Shown: piece by piece, positions 29,016 through 38,854 of the stretch
Layout of the letters: each line of letters starts with the position of its first letter
Numbering within the stretch: the first letter of the stretch is position 1
From: Curtobacterium herbarum
GTDB taxonomy: Bacteria > Actinomycetota > Actinomycetes > Actinomycetales > Microbacteriaceae
Assembly (NCBI RefSeq): GCF_016907335.1
Contig: NZ_JAFBBT010000001.1
Location: 1,364,001-1,428,000, forward strand
Direction: 5' to 3'
Length of the DNA: 64,000 nucleotides
Program-made: the position numbers and the translations under genes
The notes under the pieces: model-generated
The model's input: the letters and a program-made list of their open reading frames with translations, nothing else
What the model was told of the DNA's origin: nothing
Database searches by the model: none

Positions 29016-32000
29016 ATGTACCTGAAGAGCCTGACCATCAAGGGGTTCAAGTCCTTCGCGCAGCCGACGACGTTCGCGTTCGAACCCGGCGTCACGTGCA
29101 TCGTCGGGCCGAACGGTTCCGGCAAGTCGAACGTGGTCGACGCTCTGGCCTGGGTGATGGGCGAACAGGGCGCGAAGACCCTGCGCGGCGGCAAGATGGA
29201 AGACGTCATCTTCGCCGGCACCGCCACCCGTGGGCCGCTCGGTCGGGCGCAGGTCACGCTGACGATCGACAACGCGGACGGGCTGCTGCCGATCGAGTAC
29301 GCCGAGGTGACGATCGCCCGCACGCTGTTCCGCAACGGCGGCAGCGAGTACGCCATCAACGGCGAGAACTGCCGGCTGCTCGACGTGCAGGAGCTGCTGA
29401 GCGACACCGGCCTGGGCCGTGAGATGCACGTCATCGTCGGGCAGGGGCAGCTCGACAAGGTGCTGCACGCCACCCCGGAGGACCGCCGCGGCTTCATCGA
29501 GGAGGCCGCGGGCATCCTCAAGCACCGTCGCCGCAAGGAGAAGACGCTCCGCAAGCTCGAGGCGATGCAGACGAACCTCACCCGGCTCTCCGACCTGGCC
29601 GGCGAGATCCGTCGGCAGCTGAAGCCGCTCGGTCGCCAGGCCGAGGTGGCCCGCAAGGCGCAGTCCGTCGCCGCGGTCGCACGCGACGCGAAGGCGCGCC
29701 TCCTGGCGGACGACGTGGTGCGCCTCCGCCGCGAACTCCGTGACCACCTGGCGGTCGAGACCGGCCGGAAGTCCGAGCGCGGCGTCCTGCAGGAGCGGCT
29801 CGACCAGATCCGGCAGCGCCAGCAGCAGGTCGAGGCGAGCATGGTCGGCGACGACGTGGACCGCGCCCGGACCGTGGTGCACCGTCTCGAGAGCGTGCAG
29901 GAGCGCCTCCGCAGCCTGTCGATGCTCGCCAACCAGCGCCTGATGTTCCTGGCGCAGCAGGCCGAGGCGCCGCAGCAGGGTCCGACGATCACCCCCGAGC
30001 GGGTCGCGGGTGTCCGTGCCGAGGCCGACCGGCTGGACGAGCGTGCCCGCGAGATGCAGGCCGGCACGACGACCGTCGGCGACCAGGTCCGGGCCGCGCG
30101 TGCCGCACTCGACGCCCTCGACGAGCAGATCGCCGCGCAGGCCGCCCTGGTCGCGCAGCACGACCTCGACGGGCAGCGCCTGGCGAGTGCGGTCGAGGTG
30201 GCGCGTTCGAAGCGCTCCTCGGCCGTGAACGACCGGGAGCGTCGGGAGCGGTCGCTGACCGAGGCCGTCGCCCGTGCCGAGCAGGCGGCCGCCGCGCTCG
30301 AGGACGTCGGCCGCGACCCGTCGCTCGACGCGGACGAGGACGCCCTCACGGCGGCGCTCACCACCGCGCGGGAGCAGCTCGACCGCGCGCAGGCCGACCG
30401 CGACGCCCACCGTGACCGGCTGCACACGCTCGAGCGGGAACGGGACGCGCTCGACGCCCGGATCGCGGCCCTGGCGCTGTCGATCGACGTGCGGGACGGG
30501 TCCCAGGCCGTCATCGACGCCGGCCGCGACGGCATCGTCGGCCGCCTGGCCGACCGGCTCACCGTCACCCCCGGGTTCGAGGCCGCGGTCGCGACGGCGC
30601 TCGACGGCCTGGCCGACGCCGTCCTCGCCGACGACCGTGCGGTCGCACTCGGCGCCGTCGAGCACGCCCGGTCCGCCGACCTCGGCCGCATCGACGTGGT
30701 CGTCGCGGACGTCCCCGGCTCCGGGTCCCGGCTGCCGGCCGTGCTGCCGTCGTCGGTCCGGCGGGCGCTCGACCTGGTGCAGGGCCCGCCGGCGCTCACC
30801 GCGCTGCTGGCCGACACGCTGGTCGCGGACGACGACGTCGACCTGGAGGCCGTGCTCGCCGCCGCCCCGGACGCCACGGTCGTCACACGGTCCGGTGACC
30901 TGGTCCGCGCTGCCCGGGTGACCGGCGGCGGTGCACGGACCACGTCCCGCATCGAGCTCGTCGCCGACCGAGACGCCGCGGCGACGCGACGACAGACCGT
31001 CGTGTCCGAGGCGGAGGAGGCGGCCACGGGCCTCCAGGCCGCGCGGACCGCGGTCGAGACCGCACGACGGGCGGTGGACGAGGCCGACCGTGCCGCGCGT
31101 GAGCACGCCCGCGCGAGCGCCGAGTACGACCGGGCCAGTGCGTCCGCCCGAGCACGTGCCGAGAACACGGCGGCCGAGGTGGACCGTCTGCGTGCCGCAC
31201 TGGCCGAGACCGACGGCACGACAGCGGCGACCGACGCGGCGCTGCTCGAAGCGGAGACCGTCCTCCTGCAGTTCACCGCCCGGCCGAAGCCCGTGGTCGA
31301 CGCCTCGGCCCGACCGGCGGCGCAGGAGGCGGTGGACGCCGCCCGGGCTGCGGAGATCGAGCACCGGCTGCAGGTCGAGACCGCCCGGGAACGTGCGCGC
31401 GCCGAGCGCCGACGCGCCGACCAGCTGGAACGGCAGCTCGAGGCCGAGCGGGCCGCGGCCGAGGAGGCGGCACGGCTCGCGGTCGTCCGCCGTGCGCAGA
31501 TCGCCTCGGCCGAAGGGGTGCTCGCCGACCTGCCGGTGGTCCTGGCCTCGGTCGACCGCTCGCTCGCCCAGGCGCGGGTGCAGTTGGCCACCGAGGAGTC
31601 CGAGCGGTCCCGCCGCAACACCGAGCTGCAGACGATCCGGAACGAGGAGCGCGAGCTGCGCGACCGGTTGCAGACCCTCACCGACGGCGTGCACTCGCTC
31701 GAGATGGAGATCTACGAGAAGCGTCTGCACGTCACCGGGGTCCTGGACCGGGCGCAGAGCGAACTCGGGCTGGGGGAGTCCGTGCTGGTCGCCGAGTACG
31801 GGCCCGACGTACCGGTGCCGGTCGACGTGCTGGTCGACCCTCGTGTCCTGGCGCGACGGCACCGCGAGGCCGCGCGGGCGGCGGCGGCCGAGGCCGGCGA
31901 CGACGGCACGACCGCGGGGACGGACACGACCGCCGACACGACCACCGGCGCGGACACGACCACCGACACGGACACAGACACGTCCACCGAGACGGACGCC

Positions 32001-32780
32001 GACGCCGACACGGGCACCGAGCTCGTCGACGCCGAGTCGACCCTGCCCGGCGGACCGGCACTCCCGGAGTTCGAGGCGCCCGACGTCGACCCGGCAGACG
32101 TCCCGACGACCCCCTACGTCCGCGAGGAGCAGGAACGCCGACTCGCCGCCGCCGAACGGGACCTCGGCCGGCTCGGCAAGGTGAACCCGCTGGCGCTCGA
32201 GGAGTTCCAGGCGCTCGAGCAGCGGCACGCGTTCCTGTCCGAGCAGCTCGAGGACCTGCAGCAGACCCGCACCGACCTGCTGACGATCATCGAGGAGCTC
32301 GACGGCAAGATGCAGACGATCTTCTCGTCGGCGTTCGAGGACACGCAGGCGGCGTTCGACGTCGTGTTCCCGATCCTGTTCCCGGGCGGCTCGGGCTCGA
32401 TCTCGCTGACCAACCCCGACGACCTGCTGACGACGGGCATCGACGTGCAGGTGAAGCCCGCGGGCAAGAAGATCGACCGGTTGACGCTGCTGTCCGGTGG
32501 TGAGCGGTCGCTGGCGGCTGTGGCGCTCCTCGTGGCGATCTTCACCGCGCGGCCGAGCCCGTTCTACATCATGGACGAGGTCGAAGCGGCCCTCGACGAT
32601 GCCAACCTCGGCCGCCTGCTCACCGTCTTCGGTCGGCTCCGGCAGGCGTCACAGCTCATCGTCATCACGCACCAGAAGCGAACGATGGAGATCGCGGACG
32701 CGCTCTACGGGGTGTCGATGCGGCAGGACGGCGTCTCGGCGGTCGTCGGCCAGCGGGTGCAGCGGCCGCGGAGCGGCTGA
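29016..32780 (+). CDS. smc: chromosome segregation protein SMC
   Basis: This 1254-residue ATPase condenses and segregates the chromosome. The N-terminal Walker A is GPNGSGKS (31-38). A coiled coil with a hinge around residues 480-600 follows, then a second coil, the ABC signature LSGGERSLAAVALLVAIF and Walker B FYIMDEVEAALDD. A Thr/Asp-rich low-complexity insertion (about residues 966-1005, such as TDTTADTTTGADTTTDTD) interrupts the second coil near the head. The gene sits after rnc-mutM, as in many actinobacteria. Confidence 0.97.
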   Translation: MYLKSLTIKGFKSFAQPTTFAFEPGVTCIVGPNGSGKSNVVDALAWVMGEQGAKTLRGGKMEDVIFAGTATRGPLGRAQVTLTIDNADGLLPIEYAEVTIARTLFRNGGSEYAINGENCRLLDVQELLSDTGLGREMHVIVGQGQLDKVLHATPEDRRGFIEEAAGILKHRRRKEKTLRKLEAMQTNLTRLSDLAGEIRRQLKPLGRQAEVARKAQSVAAVARDAKARLLADDVVRLRRELRDHLAVETGRKSERGVLQERLDQIRQRQQQVEASMVGDDVDRARTVVHRLESVQERLRSLSMLANQRLMFLAQQAEAPQQGPTITPERVAGVRAEADRLDERAREMQAGTTTVGDQVRAARAALDALDEQIAAQAALVAQHDLDGQRLASAVEVARSKRSSAVNDRERRERSLTEAVARAEQAAAALEDVGRDPSLDADEDALTAALTTAREQLDRAQADRDAHRDRLHTLERERDALDARIAALALSIDVRDGSQAVIDAGRDGIVGRLADRLTVTPGFEAAVATALDGLADAVLADDRAVALGAVEHARSADLGRIDVVVADVPGSGSRLPAVLPSSVRRALDLVQGPPALTALLADTLVADDDVDLEAVLAAAPDATVVTRSGDLVRAARVTGGGARTTSRIELVADRDAAATRRQTVVSEAEEAATGLQAARTAVETARRAVDEADRAAREHARASAEYDRASASARARAENTAAEVDRLRAALAETDGTTAATDAALLEAETVLLQFTARPKPVVDASARPAAQEAVDAARAAEIEHRLQVETARERARAERRRADQLERQLEAERAAAEEAARLAVVRRAQIASAEGVLADLPVVLASVDRSLAQARVQLATEESERSRRNTELQTIRNEERELRDRLQTLTDGVHSLEMEIYEKRLHVTGVLDRAQSELGLGESVLVAEYGPDVPVPVDVLVDPRVLARRHREAARAAAAEAGDDGTTAGTDTTADTTTGADTTTDTDTDTSTETDADADTGTELVDAESTLPGGPALPEFEAPDVDPADVPTTPYVREEQERRLAAAERDLGRLGKVNPLALEEFQALEQRHAFLSEQLEDLQQTRTDLLTIIEELDGKMQTIFSSAFEDTQAAFDVVFPILFPGGSGSISLTNPDDLLTTGIDVQVKPAGKKIDRLTLLSGGERSLAAVALLVAIFTARPSPFYIMDEVEAALDDANLGRLLTVFGRLRQASQLIVITHQKRTMEIADALYGVSMRQDGVSAVVGQRVQRPRSG
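31915..32025 (+). repeat. Thr/Asp-coding low-complexity tract in smc
   Basis: Degenerate ACN-GAC repeats encode alternating Thr and Asp in the C-terminal coil of SMC, with no frame change. Confidence 0.8.
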
Positions 32781-32785
32781 CGGCG

Positions 32786-32848
32786 AGCCTCGGCTCGGCG
32801 GACACTTCGTGCCGGCGCGGCGGCGCAGTCTGTCCGCCGGACCGAGCC
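32786..32848 (+). terminator. imperfect hairpin after smc
   Basis: GGCTCGGCGGACA (32792-32804) pairs with TGTCCGCCG-gac-CGAGCC (32831-32848) across a 26-nt loop. It is a plausible smc terminator, weaker than the palindrome that follows at 32872. Confidence 0.4.
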
Positions 32849-32871
32849 TCGGTCGTGTGGCCGCACCCATC

Positions 32872-32917
32872 ACGGACGGGAGGCCCGGTACCAGCTGGTA
32901 CCGGGCCTCCCGTCCGT
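32872..32917. terminator. 46-bp perfect palindrome between smc and TerC gene
   Basis: Arms ACGGACGGGAGGCCCGGTAC and its complement meet at CCAGCTGG with no mismatch across all 46 bp. It lies between convergent genes and would fold as a hairpin in either transcript, so a bidirectional terminator is likely. It belongs to the family also seen at 41471, 47080 and 57944. Confidence 0.85.
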
Positions 32918-32930
32918 CGTGTGGGGACGC

Positions 32931-33959
32931 CTACTTCGCGTCCGCCTGGACCTCCGACGGCGCGTCGCCGGCGGGGGTGAGACCGCGCTGCTGGCGACGC
33001 TTCGACACCACGAGGCTGGCCACCGTCGCGACGGTGATCGTCAGCAGGATGAACCCGAGCGAGAACCAGATCGGGATCTCCGGGGCCCACTCGACGTGCT
33101 GGCCGCCGTTGATGAACGGCACCTCGTTGACGTGCAGCGCGTGGAAGACGAGCTTCACGCCGATGAAGGCGAGGATGACGGCCAGACCCTGACCCAGGTA
33201 GATGAGGCGTTCGAGCAGTCCGGCGATCAGGAAGTACAGCTGGCGGAGACCCAGCAGCGAGAACGCGTTCGCGGTGAACACGATGAACGCGTCCTGCGTG
33301 AGGCCGAAGATCGCGGGGATCGAGTCGAGCGCGAAGAGGACGTCCGTCAGACCGATGGAGACCATGACGAGGAGCATCGGGGTGAAGAGGCGCTTGCCGT
33401 CCACCCGGGTGGTCATGCGGTCGCCGTCGAAGTGGTCCGAGGTCGGGATGACACGGCGGAGCAGACGGATGAGCTTCGAGTCGCCGTCCTCGGCACCGTG
33501 CTCGTCGCCGCCCTTGGCCTGCGACCAGGCGAGCCAGAACAGCAGGATGCCGAACAGGTAGAAGACCCACGAGAAGTTCTCGATGATCGTGACGCCGAGG
33601 GCGATGAAGACGCCGCGGGCGACGAGGGCGATCGCGACGCCGACCAGCAGGACCTTCTGCTGGAACTCCTTCGGCACCGCGAAGGTCGTCATGATGATGA
33701 GGAAGACGAAGAGGTTGTCGACGGACAACGCCTTCTCGGTCAACCACCCGGCGAAGTACTCACCGCCGGCCTGTCCACCGCCGAACACCCAGACACCGAC
33801 ACCGAACAGGATCGCGAGGGCGATGTAGACGACCGACCAGAAGGCCGATTCGCGGATGTGCGGCACGTGCGGGGTGCGCACGTGCGAGAAGAAGTCGAAC
33901 ACGAGCAAGGCGAGGATGCCTGCGATCGTGATGAGCCACACGTACAGGGGAACGTCCAC
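32931..33959 (-). CDS. TerC-family membrane protein (probable Mn2+ exporter)
   Basis: This 342-residue protein has about eight membrane helices. The acidic membrane motifs of TerC proteins are present: LLVFDFFSH, KALSVDNLFVFLIIM and DVLFALDSIPAIFG. TerC-family proteins export Mn2+ or supply it for protein maturation. The GTG at 33959 follows the Shine-Dalgarno tggagg and gives the family's usual N-terminus MDVPLYVW. The 5' leader looks like a Mn2+ riboswitch, which supports a metal role. Confidence 0.9.
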   Translation of the reverse strand: MDVPLYVWLITIAGILALLVFDFFSHVRTPHVPHIRESAFWSVVYIALAILFGVGVWVFGGGQAGGEYFAGWLTEKALSVDNLFVFLIIMTTFAVPKEFQQKVLLVGVAIALVARGVFIALGVTIIENFSWVFYLFGILLFWLAWSQAKGGDEHGAEDGDSKLIRLLRRVIPTSDHFDGDRMTTRVDGKRLFTPMLLVMVSIGLTDVLFALDSIPAIFGLTQDAFIVFTANAFSLLGLRQLYFLIAGLLERLIYLGQGLAVILAFIGVKLVFHALHVNEVPFINGGQHVEWAPEIPIWFSLGFILLTITVATVASLVVSKRRQQRGLTPAGDAPSEVQADAK

Positions 33960-34034
33960 TGGAACCTCCAGGTCAGGGGCGCACCACATCGTCCATCGAC
34001 GAGCTCCGACCACGGAAGTGGTGCGGAAAACGGG

Positions 34035-34185
34035 TACGCCAGAGCCTGAAGGTCTCTTCCGCCACGGTCCTGATCGGTGTCCGACGAGGTCGGTTCCGAA
34101 CTGGGCCGCGACCGACGCCCCGGGTCCGGGTCGTTCCGGGCCGTACTGACGGGGTCGCCGAGAGGGAATACTCCCCTTCGCGTCT
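34035..34185 (-). promoter_or_regulatory. probable yybP-ykoY (Mn2+) riboswitch
   Basis: Read on the minus strand, the leader of the TerC gene begins with aaGGGGAGTAttccc and, about 115 nt later, has gaaGAGACCTTcaggctc. These are the two conserved ends of the yybP-ykoY aptamer (GGGGAGUA and GAGACCUU). TerC-type genes are typical targets of this class. Ends are approximate and no covariance model was run. Confidence 0.72.
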
Positions 34186-34234
34186 TCGACTCTACCGAAG
34201 GCAGCACCCCCTCGGGCTCCCGTAGGCTGTGAAC

Positions 34235-35104
34235 ATGGCGAGTAGTTGGTCACTGTCCTCCCGGCTCCGGGGTCTCTTCCAGCGGAAGACCATCGACGAG
34301 ACGACGTGGGAGGAACTGGAGACCGCACTCATCGGCGCCGACTTCGGTCCCGACATCTCCGAGGAGATCATCGAGGACCTCCGCGCCCGGGTCGACCGGT
34401 ACGGCACGACCGACCCCGCCGACCTCAACCGGATGCTCCGCGAGGTCCTCGAAGAGCGCCTGTCGAAGCTCGACACGACGCTGAAGCTCAGCGCCCGCCC
34501 GGCCGTCGTGCTCGTCGTCGGGGTGAACGGCGTCGGCAAGACCACCACCATCGGCAAGTTCGCCAAGTTCCTCCGCACCTACGACCGCACGGTCCTGGTC
34601 GGCGCGGCCGACACCTTCCGCGCCGCCGCCGTCGAGCAGGTCGCGACCTGGGCCCAGCGCGCCGGCGTCGACGTCGTCCGGCCGTCGCAGCCCGGGCAGG
34701 ACCCGGCCTCGGTCGCGTACCAGACCGTCGAGCAGGCGATCCGCACCGGCATCGAGATCGTCGTCATCGACACCGCCGGCCGACTGCACACCAAGGCCGG
34801 GCTGATGGACGAGCTCGGCAAGATCAAGCGCGTCGTCGAGAAGCAGACCGAGATCGCCGAGGTCCTGCTCGTGCTCGACGCGACGACCGGTCAGAACGGC
34901 CTCGCCCAGGCGCAGGCGTTCATCGAGGGCGCCGGGGTCACGGGGCTCGTCATCACGAAGCTCGACGGCTCGGCCAAGGCCGGGTTCGTGCTCAGCGTGC
35001 AGGAGAAGACGGGGATCCCGATCAAGCTGATCGGGCAGGGCGAGGGCATCAACGACCTGACCGGCTTCACGCCGCACGTGTTCGTGCAGAACCTCGTGGG
35101 GTGA
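34235..35104 (+). CDS. ftsY: signal recognition particle receptor FtsY
   Basis: This GTPase receives ribosome-SRP complexes at the membrane. It has 289 residues of NG domain: GVNGVGKTTTIGKFAKFL (P loop), DTAGRLHTK and ITKLDGSAKAG. The acidic A domain of E. coli FtsY is missing, as is common in short forms. Starts at ATG 34235 or GTG 34229 are both possible. The stop overlaps the next gene's GTG. Confidence 0.95.
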   Translation: MASSWSLSSRLRGLFQRKTIDETTWEELETALIGADFGPDISEEIIEDLRARVDRYGTTDPADLNRMLREVLEERLSKLDTTLKLSARPAVVLVVGVNGVGKTTTIGKFAKFLRTYDRTVLVGAADTFRAAAVEQVATWAQRAGVDVVRPSQPGQDPASVAYQTVEQAIRTGIEIVVIDTAGRLHTKAGLMDELGKIKRVVEKQTEIAEVLLVLDATTGQNGLAQAQAFIEGAGVTGLVITKLDGSAKAGFVLSVQEKTGIPIKLIGQGEGINDLTGFTPHVFVQNLVG

Positions 35105-36546
35105 GCGCCGCGAGGCCGTCCACGGTGGGCTCGGCCGTCGGCGGTCCGCCGTCCGGCCAGGGAGACCTCCGTCCTGGCCGCCGTGGTCACACGCGCGGCG
35201 TCTCGGTGCCGGAGATCGTCGTCATGTGTGTCGTCGCCGTCGCCCTGACCATCGGCAGCCTGCTCCACAAGCTGCAGTGCGCGGCCCCCGAGGTGGACCT
35301 CCTGACGGCGACCCGCAAGGCGTGCTTCGCCGACACCGTCAGCCTGTTCTCGAGCCGCGGTCTCGCATCGCACGTGTTCCCCTACGGGCATCCGCTCGGC
35401 GAGAACGGCCTGCCGCCGGGCAGCCTGGAGTACCCGTCGCTCACCGGGCTGTGGGCGTGGTTGAGTGCCCTGCCGGTCGACACGCTCCGCGGCTTCCTCG
35501 TCGTGACGGCGCTCACGTTCGTGCCGGTCGTCGTCGTCACCGTGGTGTGCCTCGCCCGCGTCGCCGGTCGTCGTGCCTGGTTCTTCGCCGCCACCCCGCC
35601 GCTGTTCCTCTACGCGCTCTACAACTGGGACCTGCTGCCCGTGATGTGCAGCGTCGTCGCCTTCGCGGTCGCGATCCGGTGGCCGGCCGGGCGGGCGCTC
35701 GTCTGGCGCGCGGTCGTCGTGGGTGCGCTCTTCGGTCTCGGCGGTGCGTTCAAGTTCTACCCGCTCGTCTTCGTCGCCCCGTTCGTCCTGGCACTGCTCG
35801 TCGACGCGACGGCTGCCTGGGGCGACCGGATCCGACGCACCGCGGGGGCGGTCATCGGCTCGGTCGGAGTGGTCCTGGTCGCGAACGTGCCGTTCCTCCT
35901 GGCCGAGCCGGAGTCCTGGTTCTCGATCATCCGCTACCAGGGCATCCGGGACATCGACTCGGCCACGCTGTCGGTCTGGTACTACGCGTTCCAGCCGTGG
36001 TCGGCCGAGGACGATCCCGGGTTCCAGCACACGCTCAACCTGCTCGCGACCGGGGCCACCGCCCTCGCCCTGTTCGCCGTGCTCGTCACCGGTCTCGTGC
36101 TCGGGATCCGACGCGGACGCATGCCGTGGATCGAGACGAGTGCCGCGCTGCTCTGCGCGTACCTCGTGGCGAACAAGGTGGACTCGTTGCAGTACGCGCT
36201 CTGGCTCGCACCGTTCTTCGTCATCGTCCGGATCCGGGCCGGGTGGGTGGTCGCCTACCTGGCGGCGAACACGCTGCTGTTCGCCGGGTGGTTCCGGCAC
36301 ATCTTCCTGCAGGCGTCCGGCACGACGGTCCGCACCTACGCCGACGAGGCGATGTCGATCGGCCTGTGGGCACAGATCATCCTGCTGCCGATCCTGGCGG
36401 TCGTCTTCCTCCGCAGTCGGGCGGTCGACCGCGACGACGCAGGTCCGGACGAGCCCGGCCCCGTCGCTCCGGATCGTGTCGGCCCGGACCCGGCGACGTC
36501 GGCGCCGGGCCGGCCGGACGGACGACCGGACACGGCGTTCCCCTGA
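35101..36546 (+). CDS. GT87/DUF2029-like membrane protein
   Basis: This 481-residue integral membrane protein has roughly nine to ten helices. It resembles polyprenyl-phosphate-dependent glycosyltransferases (GT-C, DUF2029): a conserved acidic loop after the first helix (KLQCAAPEVDLL), PPLFLYALYNWDLLPV, and LGGAFKFYPLVFVAPF. The tail is proline- and aspartate-rich. Its GTG overlaps the ftsY stop (GTGA). A cell-envelope sugar transferase is the best guess, but neither donor nor acceptor can be named. Confidence 0.72.
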   Translation: MSAARPSTVGSAVGGPPSGQGDLRPGRRGHTRGVSVPEIVVMCVVAVALTIGSLLHKLQCAAPEVDLLTATRKACFADTVSLFSSRGLASHVFPYGHPLGENGLPPGSLEYPSLTGLWAWLSALPVDTLRGFLVVTALTFVPVVVVTVVCLARVAGRRAWFFAATPPLFLYALYNWDLLPVMCSVVAFAVAIRWPAGRALVWRAVVVGALFGLGGAFKFYPLVFVAPFVLALLVDATAAWGDRIRRTAGAVIGSVGVVLVANVPFLLAEPESWFSIIRYQGIRDIDSATLSVWYYAFQPWSAEDDPGFQHTLNLLATGATALALFAVLVTGLVLGIRRGRMPWIETSAALLCAYLVANKVDSLQYALWLAPFFVIVRIRAGWVVAYLAANTLLFAGWFRHIFLQASGTTVRTYADEAMSIGLWAQIILLPILAVVFLRSRAVDRDDAGPDEPGPVAPDRVGPDPATSAPGRPDGRPDTAFP

Positions 36547-36635
36547 CGTGACCGGGGACGGCATCGGCTGGATCGTCCGCCGCGACCACCGTGTCGGCTC
36601 GCGCGTCTGACGCCCCGCCCGTTCGCCCCGCCCGG

Positions 36636-37615
36636 TCAGACCGCCTGGCGGCCGACCGGTGCGTCGAGCAGGTGCGACAGCGCCGTCGGCACCGTCCCGC
36701 CGCGAGCGAGAGTCGCCCGTGCCCAGAGGCGTCCGGCGCGGTACGACGAGCGGACGAGCGGTCCGGCGAGCACGCCGGCGAAGCCCATCCCCTCGGCGAG
36801 CTCGCGGAGCTCGACGAACTCCTCCGGTCGGACCCAGCGGGCGACCGGCAGGTGGCGCGGTGAGGGGCGGAGGTACTGCGTCAGGGTGATGATGTCGGTC
36901 CCCGCCTCGCGGAGCTGCTGCAGGGCGTCCTCGATCTCGTGCCGCTCTTCGCCCATCCCGAGGATCAGGTTCGACTTGGTCACGAGCCCGGCGTCCCGTC
37001 CCTGGGTGATGACGTCGAGCGACCGGTCGTACCGGAACGCCGGGCGGATGCGCTTGAAGATCCGCGGAACCGTCTCGACGTTGTGCGCGAAGACCTCGGG
37101 ACGGGCGTCGAACACCGCGCCGAGCTGGTCGGGGCGTCCGGAGAAGTCGGGCACCAGGATCTCGACGCCCGTGCCCGGGGAGTGTTCGTGGATCGCCCGG
37201 ATCGTCTCCGCGTAGAGCCACGACCCGCCGTCGTCGAGATCGTCACGTGCGACGCCGGTGACCGTCGCGTACCGCAGCTGCATCGCGGCCACGGAGTCCG
37301 CGACCCGGCGGGGTTCGTCGCGGTCGAGCGGTTCGGGCTTGCCGGTGTCGATCTGGCAGAAGTCGCACCGCCGTGTGCACTGCGACCCGCCGATGAGGAA
37401 CGTCGCCTCGCGGTCCTCCCAGCACTCGAACACGTTCGGGCACCCGGCCTCCTGGCACACGGTGTGCAGTCGCTGGTCCTGCACCAGCGCCGTCAGCTCC
37501 CGGTACGCCGGACCCTGGGTCGCGCGGGTCTTGATCCACGGTGGCTTGGACTCGATCGGCGTCTCGGCGTTGCGGGCCTCGACCCGGAGCATCCGGCGTC
37601 CTTCCGGCGCGAGGG

Positions 37616-37619
<4 letters not shown>
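36636..37619 (-). CDS. lipA: lipoyl synthase
   Basis: This radical-SAM enzyme inserts sulfur into octanoyl groups on 2-oxoacid dehydrogenases. It has 327 residues. The auxiliary cluster cysteines are in [12 protein letters not shown] and the radical-SAM CxxxCxxC is CTRRCDFC. The start at 37619 overlaps the lipB stop by 4 bp (ATGA), so lipB and lipA form a translationally coupled pair on the minus strand. Confidence 0.96.
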
Positions 37620-38401
<782 letters not shown>

Positions 38402-38452
38402 GCGGCGAGCGTACCCAGTAGTTGGACGCAGTACAACAACCGCGTGTTTGCC

Positions 38453-38473
38453 ATGCTCTGTTCGACAGAGTAT
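38453..38473. promoter_or_regulatory. operator-like inverted repeat upstream of padR
   Basis: ATGCTCTGTtcgACAGAGTAT is an inverted repeat with one mismatched pair, 9 bp before the padR start. PadR regulators bind AT-ended palindromes of this spacing, so autoregulation is likely. Confidence 0.6.
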
Positions 38474-38482
38474 CTTCGCCAC

Positions 38483-38854
38483 ATGAGCACCGCTGAGATG
38501 CGCGAACCGACCCTGCTCGTGCTGACCTCGCTGGCCGGGGGACGCAAGCACGGGTACGGCCTGATCGGGGACGCCGTCGAACTGTCCGACGGGCGGGTCC
38601 GACTCAAGGTCGGCACGCTGTACGCCGTCCTCGATCGACTCCTCGACCAGGGGCTCGTCGCCGGCGCGGGGGAAGAGGTGGTGGACGGACGACTCCGGCG
38701 CTACTTCGAACTCACCGACGCCGGAGCCGACGCGCTCGACGCCGAGGTCCGCCGCATCGAGGCCAACGCCGCTGCCGCACGGGCACGGCTCACCGCGTGG
38801 CGGCCGAGCCCGGCCGTGCGCAGCATCCACATCCGACCGGGGGGCGCGTCGTGA
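38483..38854 (+). CDS. PadR-family transcriptional regulator
   Basis: This is a 123-residue winged-helix regulator of the PadR family. It has [17 protein letters not shown], the wing and helix region [21 protein letters not shown], and YFELTDAG, and it ends in a coiled helix. The ATG at 38483 follows the operator-like repeat. Its stop overlaps the membrane protein gene (GTGA); such pairs usually mean the regulator controls its neighbour. Confidence 0.9.
   Translation: MSTAEMREPTLLVLTSLAGGRKHGYGLIGDAVELSDGRVRLKVGTLYAVLDRLLDQGLVAGAGEEVVDGRLRRYFELTDAGADALDAEVRRIEANAAAARARLTAWRPSPAVRSIHIRPGGAS

Noticed and set aside
27783-32228. Open frame of 1481 codons antisense to smc, and similar long antisense frames at 8433-10991 and 12-36 kb
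   Set aside because: Composition is Arg/Val/Glu/Asp-rich shadow coding caused by high GC at third positions of the real genes; no recognisable domains, starts or ribosome-binding sites.
33960-34328. Longer TerC-frame start upstream at 34328
   Set aside because: It would translate the riboswitch-like leader; the GTG at 33959 has a good ribosome-binding site and gives the family N-terminus.
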